Positions 1 to 5,035 of a stretch of 9,326 nt of DNA are shown piece after piece (positions within the stretch are counted from its first letter, which is position 1; every line of letters begins with the position of its first letter). Source of the stretch: Candidatus Arcticimaribacter sp. (lineage in GTDB: Bacteria > Bacteroidota > Bacteroidia > Flavobacteriales > Flavobacteriaceae); the NCBI GenBank assembly GCA_011526335.1, contig WTJB01000122.1, positions 1-9,326 on the forward strand, given 5' to 3'. The notes under the pieces are model-generated. The model was not told the origin of the DNA, made no database searches, and saw only the letters and a list, made by a program, of their open reading frames with translations. The position numbers were made by a program, and so were the translations under genes.

Positions 1-43
1 TCTGTGGACGGATCCGCAATAAATCGTTGGGTCGATCATTCAT
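1..43 (-). CDS. Possible N-terminus of a minus-strand gene running off the left edge
   Basis: An ATG on the minus strand at 43-41 opens a frame that stays open to the window edge, giving MNDRPNDLLRIRPQ. If real, this gene is divergent from the NTF2-like gene at 188, and 44-187 is their shared upstream region. Only 14 codons are visible, so no family can be named. Against it, so short an open frame is easily met by chance, and I find no TAnnTTTG element upstream of it on the minus strand. An alternative is that the first bases are the 3' end of a plus-strand gene, since frames 1 and 2 stop at 43-45 and 20-22. Confidence 0.3.
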   Translation of the reverse strand, partial: MNDRPNDLLRIRPQ

Positions 44-187
44 GACTTTTGTTTTACTTAAAGTTAGGGGCTTTAGGGACGCAAAAAACTTCGTTCGAAA
101 AAGGCTTGTTCACGGATTTATTAACAGAAATAAACTATAAATTAGACTACTGATATTCAATTAGATTACGTGTTGTAAATTGTATAC
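44..187. other. Left-edge intergenic region
   Basis: AT-rich sequence before the first clear gene. I see no RNA gene and no perfect TAnnTTTG promoter element. The nearest candidate is TAAATTGT at 176-183, but it would place the transcript start almost on the ATG at 188, so I do not call it. The region probably holds the promoter of the 188 gene, and of a divergent gene if the minus-strand start at 43 is real. Confidence 0.5.
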
Positions 188-631
188 ATGAAAAAAATTA
201 TTTTGATTGGACTAATGCTGTGTTCTACTGGTCTTTTGGCGCAAGAACTCAGCCATCCCATGGAGGCAGTAGAGCGTTTTTTTACCGCCTTTCACGCCAA
301 AGATTCCTTGGGAATGCAGGAAATTATGCACCCTAAAGCTCGGCTACTTCGTGCTGCAGTACGGAACAAACAGTCGGTCGTTATAGAAAACAACATCGAA
401 AAGTTCATCCGCGCGGTAGCCACACGAAATGCGTCTCCAACTTGGGAAGAACAGCTGGGGAAACCCGTAGTACAACAAAATCAAAACCTGGCAACCGTTT
501 GGGTGCCGTTTCGTTTCTATTTGGGCGGAAAATTAGCACATTGTGGGGTTAATGCGTTTACCTTGGTAGCGGAAAGTACAGGCTGGAAGATTTTAAGTTT
601 AATCGATACAGGAACAAATGACTGTAAATGA
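188..631 (+). CDS. Exported NTF2-like (SnoaL/lumazine-binding-like) protein
   Basis: A 147-residue protein with a classic signal peptide: KK at 2-3, a hydrophobic stretch 4-18, then LLA|Q with predicted cleavage after residue 18. Cys12 is not in a lipobox because Leu precedes it, so a soluble periplasmic or secreted protein is more likely than a lipoprotein. The mature part follows the NTF2-like fold pattern: a helical start (PMEAVERFFTAFHAKDSLGM, about 24-43), then strands with VWVPFRFYLGGKLAHCGVNA at about 104-123, then GWKILSLIDT at 132-141. The HCGV-AF, GWKI and D-T triplet near the end recalls exported NTF2-like proteins of Bacteroidota annotated as nuclear transport factor 2 or putative lumazine-binding. 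Cys119 and Cys146 could form a disulfide. The family is a small ligand-binding or enzymatic scaffold, and the substrate cannot be inferred. The ATG at 188 is chosen because it directly precedes the signal peptide. Confidence 0.85.
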   Translation: MKKIILIGLMLCSTGLLAQELSHPMEAVERFFTAFHAKDSLGMQEIMHPKARLLRAAVRNKQSVVIENNIEKFIRAVATRNASPTWEEQLGKPVVQQNQNLATVWVPFRFYLGGKLAHCGVNAFTLVAESTGWKILSLIDTGTNDCK

Positions 632-638
632 ACATTCA

Positions 639-670
639 TATTTTTATCATAATTAATATTATGTAAAATA
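639..670 (+). terminator. AT-rich hairpin, possible terminator of the NTF2-like gene
   Basis: The core is CATAAT (648-653) / ATTATG (658-663) around a TAAT loop. The stem can extend outward through 642-646 / 664-668 and 639-640 / 669-670 with single-base bulges at 647 and 641, about 13 pairs in all. A T5 run follows at 675-679. It lies just after the stop at 629-631 and before the next promoter. The stem is almost all A-T, so it is weak as an intrinsic terminator. A chance AT-rich fold is a real alternative. Confidence 0.3.
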
Positions 671-711
671 ACAATTTTTCAATGTTCCTCTATGCAGTTA
701 TCCGAATTGTT

Positions 712-719
712 TATATTTG
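712..719 (+). promoter_or_regulatory. Bacteroidota -7 element TATATTTG upstream of the DUF2911 operon
   Basis: TATATTTG matches the TAnnTTTG consensus exactly. Transcription would start near 724-726, leaving a leader of about 13 bases before the ATG at 738. No clean TTG is seen at the usual -33 distance; the nearest is TTC at 685-687, 24 bases upstream. The position also argues against translation from the in-frame TTG at 717, which would lie inside the promoter. Confidence 0.5.
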
Positions 720-737
720 GATATAAACAAATACACC

Positions 738-1283
738 ATGATTACACTTAAAAAAATACTTGCCCTAGTTGTACTGCTAGTTCTGGTCGTTGGCGGCTAT
801 ATGATCTACGGGACCTTTATCAACCCCAAAAGCCCGAAAGGCGTCGTTAACTTCGAAAAAGGAGATTTAAAAATTGAGGTGGTCTATCACCGTCCTTTTA
901 AGAAAGAGCGTTTAATTTTTGGTGCTAAGGAAGACAAAGCCCTTGTCCCCTTTGGTGAATATTGGCGTTTGGGCGCAAATGCAGCCACTACTTTCGAAAC
1001 CTCCCAAGATATTCCCTTTGCTGGGCGTATGCTCAAAGCAGGAACCTACCGTATGTATGCCATTCCTGAAGCCGATCATTGGATCGTCGCTTTAAATGAG
1101 GAAGCAGGAAAATTTGGCTACAATGAACCCGATTACAGCAAAGATGTGATGCGGGTAAACGTAACAGCCGCCAAACTCCTCACCACTGTGGAGCAGTTCA
1201 CTATTGATGTACAAGAAGACGGAGAAAACCTAACCCTGCGCATGCGTTGGGACACGACTTCTGTGGCAATTCCGCTCAACTAA
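738..1283 (+). CDS. DUF2911 family protein with N-terminal membrane anchor
   Basis: A 181-residue protein. Residues 7-25 form one hydrophobic helix after KK at 5-6, so it is probably anchored in the inner membrane with the rest in the periplasm, or less likely exported by an uncleaved signal. The body shows the DUF2911 pattern: VVYHRPFKKERLIFG at 48-62, LVPFGEYWRLGANAATTFET at 69-88, AGTYRMYAIP at 101-110, W115 with ALN at 118-120, and DVMRVNV at 136-142. DUF2911 is a beta-rich domain of unknown function, common in Bacteroidota. I chose the ATG at 738 over the in-frame TTG at 717 because the TTG overlaps a good -7 element and the ATG sits immediately before the anchor. Its TAA abuts the next ATG (TAAATG), which implies co-transcription and probable translational coupling with the amidohydrolase. 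Confidence 0.87.
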   Translation: MITLKKILALVVLLVLVVGGYMIYGTFINPKSPKGVVNFEKGDLKIEVVYHRPFKKERLIFGAKEDKALVPFGEYWRLGANAATTFETSQDIPFAGRMLKAGTYRMYAIPEADHWIVALNEEAGKFGYNEPDYSKDVMRVNVTAAKLLTTVEQFTIDVQEDGENLTLRMRWDTTSVAIPLN

Positions 1284-2411
1284 ATGGGATTTTTTAGCCT
1301 AAAGAACTTTTTTAAAGCCTTCTTATTTATTGCTGGTTTGGGTGCTTTGACCTACTATGTGGTGTGGAAAATCCAGTACCGTCAAAACATCATGCCTTTT
1401 GAAGAGTACAACCCCACCTCTACTTTGGTCGTTCCCGAGCATCCCATCAAAAAGGCAAAATTCCCTTTTGTGGATATCCACAACCACCAATTCGATATGC
1501 CAGTCAACGACCTCACTACCCTAACGACCGAGATGGACAGCATCAACATGGCTTTTATGATTAATTTGAGTGGTTTTCGTGGGCTCTACTTGCAACAATG
1601 CCTAAAGAACGTAAAAGAAACTGCACCTAACCGCTTTGGCCTTTTTGTCAATCTCGATTGGGAGAAAATAGACGAACCCGATTTTGTGGAAAACAATCTT
1701 CACATCCTGCGTCAAGCAAAAGCCGATGGCGCCATGGGACTTAAAGTGTACAAAGGCCTAGGTTTAACCGATACCGACAGCCAAGGCAATCGCATTGCCG
1801 TTAATGATCCACGTATGGACCCCATTTGGGAAGAATGCGGACGTTTGGGCTTCCCTGTGCTAATACATTCGGCCGAGCCTGCCTCTTTTTGGAAACCCAA
1901 GGATAAGTACAACGAGCGCTGGTTAGAGCTTAAACAAAAGCCGACCCGCTACCGCGATCCTGCTAAGGTGCCTTCTTTTGAGTCGATCTTGGCAGAACAA
2001 CACCAGGTTTTTGAAAAACACCCCAACACCACCTTTATCAATGCGCATTTGGGCTGGATGGGGAACGATTTACAACGTTTAGGCGAACATTTGGACCGCT
2101 ACCCTAATGTAGTGACCGAAATTGGTGCTGTTTTGGCTGAATTGGGGCGTCAACCCCGTCGGGCACGACGTTTCTTGGTCGATTATCAAGACCGTGTCTT
2201 GTTCGGGAAAGACGCTTACAATGTTTCAGAATATTACACCTATTTCCGGGTGCTCGAAACCGATGACGAATACTTTGATTATTACCGCAAGCGCCATGCC
2301 TTCTGGAAAATGTACGGCTTGGCCCTCCCCGATTCGGTCTTAAAAAAGGTCTACTACAAAAATGCCCTGCGCATTTTACCGCAAATTGATTCCTCTTTAT
2401 TCCCTAATTAA
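1284..2411 (+). CDS. Membrane-anchored amidohydrolase (Amidohydro_2-type metal-dependent hydrolase)
   Basis: A 375-residue protein. A hydrophobic helix at about 11-28 anchors the N-terminus. A linker follows, then a TIM-barrel metal hydrolase from about residue 60. Candidate metal ligands appear in the superfamily order: DIHNH (His66 and His68) after strand 1, Lys154/Lys157 in GLKVYKGLG, His195 in VLIHSAEP, His255 in INAHLGWMG and Asp310 in VLFGKDAYN. The C-terminal KNALRILP (359-366) is typical of Amidohydro_2 proteins, where 'NALR' closes the barrel. These enzymes hydrolyse or decarboxylate small substrates; the sequence does not say which. It starts directly on the stop of the DUF2911 gene, and ybjQ begins one base after its own stop, so it sits mid-operon. 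The membrane anchor is unusual for the superfamily, whose members are mostly cytosolic, and suggests periplasmic work, although basic residues flank both ends of the helix and leave the topology uncertain. Confidence 0.88.
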   Translation: MGFFSLKNFFKAFLFIAGLGALTYYVVWKIQYRQNIMPFEEYNPTSTLVVPEHPIKKAKFPFVDIHNHQFDMPVNDLTTLTTEMDSINMAFMINLSGFRGLYLQQCLKNVKETAPNRFGLFVNLDWEKIDEPDFVENNLHILRQAKADGAMGLKVYKGLGLTDTDSQGNRIAVNDPRMDPIWEECGRLGFPVLIHSAEPASFWKPKDKYNERWLELKQKPTRYRDPAKVPSFESILAEQHQVFEKHPNTTFINAHLGWMGNDLQRLGEHLDRYPNVVTEIGAVLAELGRQPRRARRFLVDYQDRVLFGKDAYNVSEYYTYFRVLETDDEYFDYYRKRHAFWKMYGLALPDSVLKKVYYKNALRILPQIDSSLFPN

Positions 2412-2412
2412 T

Positions 2413-2727
2413 ATGCTACTCGTTAATACCCCCACCGTTCCCAACAAAGCCATTACTGAAGTTCACGGCATCGCACGTGGCAGTACAGTACGCGCCCGTA
2501 ATGTGGGCAGCGATCTCTTTGCCGGCTTAAAAAACATTGTGGGCGGAGAAATCTCCGAATACACCAAACTCCAAGCCGATTCACGCGAACAAGCTTTGCA
2601 GCGCATGCGGGAAGACGCCGAACGTTTAGGGGCCAACGCTGTGGTGAATGTCCGCATTACCACCTCCATGGTCATGCAAGGCTGCTCAGAAATCTTGGCT
2701 TATGGAACAGCTGTTACCGTAAAATGA
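2413..2727 (+). CDS. ybjQ: YbjQ/UPF0145 family protein (putative heavy-metal-binding domain)
   Basis: A 104-residue protein, the usual YbjQ length. The N-terminal strand reads NTPTVPNKAITEVHGIARGS (5-24), followed by an SDLFAGLKNIVGGEISEYTK block, a helix (SREQALQRMREDAERLGANA) and the final strands ending EILAYGTAVTVK. YbjQ-like proteins form pentameric rings and are labelled heavy-metal-binding from sequence and structural genomics; their function is unsettled. An in-frame ATG further upstream at 2362 would lie inside the amidohydrolase gene and add 17 residues unlike the family, so the ATG at 2413 is preferred. It follows the amidohydrolase stop after one base, and its own TGA overlaps the ATG of the next small gene. 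The protein has no signal peptide or membrane segment, in contrast to its neighbours, so it should be cytosolic. Confidence 0.9.
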   Translation: MLLVNTPTVPNKAITEVHGIARGSTVRARNVGSDLFAGLKNIVGGEISEYTKLQADSREQALQRMREDAERLGANAVVNVRITTSMVMQGCSEILAYGTAVTVK

Positions 2728-2831
2728 GTGCGATGATCATCGGCGGAATTGTAGTCATTCTCCTCATTTACTTGATTGTTCAACGTATAGCGGAAAAGGA
2801 AAAAGAGAATTTCGAAGAGCGCGATAATTAG
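2724..2831 (+). CDS. 35-residue single-helix membrane protein
   Basis: The ATG at 2724 overlaps the ybjQ stop (ATGA) and opens a 35-codon frame ending in TAG at 2829-2831. The protein begins MSAMIIGGIVVILLIYLIVQ, a continuous hydrophobic helix of about 17 residues (4-20). A strongly charged tail follows, RIAEKEKENFEERDN (21-35). The overlap, the frame match and the clean membrane-helix/charged-tail architecture favour a real gene. It most likely has an outside N-terminus and a cytosolic charged tail, perhaps docking a partner such as YbjQ to the membrane; that role is inference. Its last bases also overlap the stop of the convergent methyltransferase. No family is recognised. A chance frame is possible at this length, and an in-frame ATG at codon 4 is an alternative start. 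Confidence 0.65.
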   Translation: MSAMIIGGIVVILLIYLIVQRIAEKEKENFEERDN

Positions 2832-3352
2832 TTGCGTTCGCAGTACACGATACAATAACGCGGAGTAAAATAGCGTAGTAACGGACGAATCCCAATTTTC
2901 TTTGGGTCGGGTGAAGTCCACAATTCATGCGCTTTTATGGTCCAACCTGCTTTTTCCAACAAAAACCGAAACTGTTTTACTTCAAACTCGTGATAGTGTT
3001 TGTCCCAGTCGTCTGCCTCGTTCCAATAGGCCGATGCAAACCACAACTTTAAAGGCACAGAAGCGATTAAACGCTTTGCTTTCAAGTTTTTTAAAATATT
3101 ATAGGGCGCAAGCATATGTTCAAAAATCTCGAAAGCCGTTACACAATCAACCTCAGAACTAGCATAAGCCATATAATCATCGTCGAGGTTCTCCCCTTGG
3201 GTGTTTTGAACGGCATAGCCCGCTTCTTTCAACAAGGGCGTAAATGGATTTTCGGTGCCTAAATCCAAAAGCCTACTCCCCTGCTCTAGGTGTTTTTCCA
3301 TAAAGGCTAAGGTTTTCCCGTAGCGCTTTTTGTGGGTAGATAAAATACGCAT
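2828..3352 (-). CDS. Class I SAM-dependent methyltransferase
   Basis: A 174-residue protein starting MRILSTHKKRYGKTLAFMEK. The Rossmann-like core shows a glycine-poor motif I, LLDLGTENPFTPLLKEAGY (28-46), where LDLGTENPF replaces the usual GxGxG. A later block DCVTAFEIFEHM (69-80) is the motif around the post-II acidic loop seen in Methyltransf_11-like enzymes, and FEVKQFRFLLEKAGW (123-137) is the usual C-terminal helix. The substrate is unknown. The frame runs open upstream to an ATG at 3481, but those codons lie inside the DinB-like gene and look like its shadow. The ATG at 3352-3350 overlaps the DinB stop by one base (TAATG), a typical coupling junction, and is chosen. The two genes almost certainly form one minus-strand transcript. 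The last four bases overlap the convergent microprotein gene. Confidence 0.85.
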   Translation of the reverse strand: MRILSTHKKRYGKTLAFMEKHLEQGSRLLDLGTENPFTPLLKEAGYAVQNTQGENLDDDYMAYASSEVDCVTAFEIFEHMLAPYNILKNLKAKRLIASVPLKLWFASAYWNEADDWDKHYHEFEVKQFRFLLEKAGWTIKAHELWTSPDPKKIGIRPLLRYFTPRYCIVYCERN

Positions 3353-3933
3353 TAAAGCTTGGTTTTTCCCATGAATACATTTACCCCAGGATGGATGGGA
3401 TTCCCTGTCGTACGGCGGAAACTCACTACTTGTCCCGTGTGGTAAAGCGCATCCGATAAAGGTCCGTTCATCAAGTTCCAAATAGGAAAGGTATAGGTCT
3501 TCCCTCCTCTTTGGATGATGAGCTGTAAAGCTTCAATGGCAGTTGCGTCCTTGTTTAAGAACAAATTACTAGCTTCCTCCAACAAGGCTAATGTCGCTGC
3601 TCGTAATGCCGAATAATCCTCGGGCATTTGTGCTTGAGGGCGCTCGCTTGGAGTTGATTGTGCGGCATTGCGAATCATTTCCGCCAAGCCGTAAAGATGC
3701 TCCAGAGTTTCATAGGTGGAGGACGCTTCTGGACTGGGACGGTAATTCAAGTCCTCTTCCCTTAAATCTTTGGTTGCCCAATGATAGCGATAACCCAAAC
3801 CTTGGGTCATACGCGCCAATACGTTTCCTGAGGTAGTACTTTCAGGGGCTGCAGGAATAGCTTCTAAGGGAAATTGGTCTTGTGCCATAAGCGAGAAATT
3901 AAAGAATAGGAAAAAGAAAAAAAGCAAACGCAT
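3352..3933 (-). CDS. Exported DinB-like metal-binding protein
   Basis: A 193-residue protein with a signal peptide: Arg2, an unusually Phe-rich hydrophobic core (LLFFFFLFFNFSL, 3-15), then MAQ with likely cleavage after Ala17. The mature part fits the four-helix DinB/YfiT-like fold. One His lies in ETLEHLYGL (His79). A second candidate ligand pair is DALYHTGQVVSFRR, with Asp161 and His165, where many family members have two His residues. His51 in YRYHWAT is a further candidate. DinB-like proteins usually bind a divalent metal and some act as thiol-dependent transferases or hydrolases. Export to the periplasm rules out use of the cytosolic thiol pool, so its job is unclear. Asn178-Pro-Ile-His and FMGKTKL close the C-terminus. 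It is the first gene of a pair with the methyltransferase at 3352-2828 and is divergent from the SUI1 gene. Confidence 0.8.
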   Translation of the reverse strand: MRLLFFFFLFFNFSLMAQDQFPLEAIPAAPESTTSGNVLARMTQGLGYRYHWATKDLREEDLNYRPSPEASSTYETLEHLYGLAEMIRNAAQSTPSERPQAQMPEDYSALRAATLALLEEASNLFLNKDATAIEALQLIIQRGGKTYTFPIWNLMNGPLSDALYHTGQVVSFRRTTGNPIHPGVNVFMGKTKL

Positions 3934-3951
3934 CCATTCGGGTTTAGAGCA

Positions 3952-3968
3952 CTAAAATAGTATTTTAG
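3952..3968. promoter_or_regulatory. Perfect 17-base palindrome between divergent genes (candidate divergent promoter/operator)
   Basis: CTAAAATA-G-TATTTTAG has perfect 8-base arms around a central G at 3960. On either strand the outer half reads TATTTTAG, one base off the TAnnTTTG -7 element. Used as promoters, each would leave a leader of roughly 10-15 bases to the DinB-like start at 3933 and to the SUI1 start at 3985, an unusually symmetric arrangement. A dimeric regulator site is the other reading. No convincing -33 TTG is seen on either side. Confidence 0.45.
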
Positions 3969-3984
3969 CCCTATATACTTGTCC

Positions 3985-4326
3985 ATGGCAAAGAAATTAT
4001 CCAGTTTAGAAGATTTAGCTAAGATTCAATTCGAAAACCTCGCTCCCGACCCGGAAGGCTATGTCGCTCCTGAAGACGAATTTGTTCCCCAAGAACTCGA
4101 AGCCCACTTTAGCAACAAAGGCCGCGCGGGAAAAACAGTAACCGTTATCAAAGGTTTTGAAGGCGAAGCTTCCGAACTAAAAGAACTCGCTAAAACCCTG
4201 AAAAACAGTGTGGGCGTAGGCGGCACCATCAAAAACGGTGAAATCATCATTCAAGGCAATTACCGCGACAAATTAATGGTGCTTCTAACTGAAATGGGCC
4301 ATAAAGTAAAACGTGTGGGGGGTTAA
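3985..4326 (+). CDS. Bacterial SUI1/eIF1-type translation factor (YciH family)
   Basis: A 113-residue protein. Residues 1-45 form an acidic tail; the SUI1 fold follows from about residue 46. The characteristic run is KGRAGKTVTVIKGFEGEASE at 45-64, then LKELAKTLKNSVGVGGTIKN (65-84) with the conserved GVGGT, IIIQGNYRDKLMVLL and a final MGHKVKRVGG (104-113). Family members resemble eIF1, and E. coli YciH is linked to start-codon discrimination in vitro and to stress-time control of translation; whether this protein does so here is inference. The in-frame TTG at 3979 would add only two residues, so the ATG at 3985 is preferred. It is monocistronic, divergent from the DinB-like gene, and its stop overlaps that of ung (TTAA). 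Confidence 0.9.
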   Translation: MAKKLSSLEDLAKIQFENLAPDPEGYVAPEDEFVPQELEAHFSNKGRAGKTVTVIKGFEGEASELKELAKTLKNSVGVGGTIKNGEIIIQGNYRDKLMVLLTEMGHKVKRVGG

Positions 4327-4991
4327 CCCCAATCAATAACCGCTTTCCCCTTTGCTTGGAGGTATTCATTGCATTGACTAAAGTGTTTGTTTCCGAACCA
4401 ATATCCTCGATTAGCACTTAAAGGCGAAGGATGTCCGCTTCTTAAAACCAAGTGTTTAGAACTGTCGATCAACTTCATCTTCTTTTTTGCATATCCGCCC
4501 CAAAGGAGGAAAACCACACCCTCGTTTTCTGTAGAAATGGTTTGAATTACACGGTCGGTAAAACTTTCCCATCCTTGTTTTTGGTGACTTCCTGCATGCT
4601 GCGCACGTACCGTTAGGGTGGCATTCAATAAGAATACCCCTTGTTTCGCCCAACGCAAAAGATTCCCACTTTCTGGGTAGGCGAGGCCAAGGTCCTGCTC
4701 AATTTCTTTAAAAATGTTGATTAAGGAAGGTGGATGCCCCACCCCTTCTGGAACGGAAAAACATAAACCATGGGCTTGTCCTGGGCCGTGGTATGGGTCC
4801 TGCCCCAATAGCACAACTTTGATATCGTCGAAAGGACAGGTATTAAAGGCCTCGAAAATCAATTGCCCGGGAGGATAACAGCGGTGCGTGCTGTATTCCT
4901 TTTTAACAAAATCGACAAGGGCTTCAAAATCAGGGCTAGAAAAGGCAGAAGCCAGTTGTTTTTCCCAAGATGGATGTATTTGAACCCGCAT
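4323..4991 (-). CDS. ung: Uracil-DNA glycosylase, family 1
   Basis: A 222-residue protein of standard family-1 UDG length. It removes uracil from DNA after cytosine deamination or dUTP misincorporation, the first step of base-excision repair, in the cytoplasm. The water-activating loop is GQDPYHGPGQAHG (63-75) with catalytic Asp65 and Tyr67; Phe78 in CFSV stacks on the uracil. The proline/serine loop is HPPSL (86-90). LLNATLTV (121-128) carries the uracil-reading Asn123. The intercalation loop GHPSPLSANR (186-195) supplies catalytic His187 and Leu191. All key residues are present, so it should be active. The ATG lies at 4991-4989 and the N-terminus MRVQIHPSWE is normal for the family. It is divergent from mutS2 across only 44 bases and convergent with the SUI1 gene, whose stop it overlaps. 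I find no clear -7 element for it. Confidence 0.98.
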   Translation of the reverse strand: MRVQIHPSWEKQLASAFSSPDFEALVDFVKKEYSTHRCYPPGQLIFEAFNTCPFDDIKVVLLGQDPYHGPGQAHGLCFSVPEGVGHPPSLINIFKEIEQDLGLAYPESGNLLRWAKQGVFLLNATLTVRAQHAGSHQKQGWESFTDRVIQTISTENEGVVFLLWGGYAKKKMKLIDSSKHLVLRSGHPSPLSANRGYWFGNKHFSQCNEYLQAKGKAVIDWG

Positions 4992-5008
4992 GAATTTATG
5001 TACTTTTG
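4980..5008 (+). promoter_or_regulatory. Bacteroidota-type promoter of mutS2
   Basis: TTG at 4980-4982 (within TTTG 4979-4982) and TACTTTTG at 5001-5008 are separated by 18 bases. Both boxes match the Bacteroidota consensus (TTG at -33, TAnnTTTG at -7) exactly. Transcription would start near 5013-5015, about 20 bases before the TTG start codon at 5036. The upstream box lies inside the first codons of the divergent ung gene, so the ung start region and this promoter share bases. Confidence 0.65.
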
Positions 5009-5035
5009 TAGGGCTAATGTAAGAAAAATTTATCC

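Noticed and set aside
42..140. 32-codon plus-strand frame (ATG 42, TAA 138-140) rich in Arg and Lys
   Set aside because: No leader signal, no recognisable pattern, and it overlaps a competing minus-strand start; it reads like a chance frame.
176..183. TAAATTGT as the -7 element of the NTF2-like gene
   Set aside because: It lacks the third T before G, has no TTG at the proper distance, and would start transcription at about the ATG.
717..737. TTG at 717 as start of the DUF2911 gene
   Set aside because: It overlaps the TATATTTG element and adds seven residues before a good ATG that sits directly ahead of the membrane anchor.
2362..2412. Upstream ATG extension of ybjQ
   Set aside because: It lies inside the amidohydrolase gene and adds 17 residues that do not resemble YbjQ N-termini.
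3353..3481. 43-residue N-terminal extension of the minus-strand methyltransferase
   Set aside because: The extra codons fall within the DinB-like gene in another frame; the TAATG junction at 3352 is a normal start.
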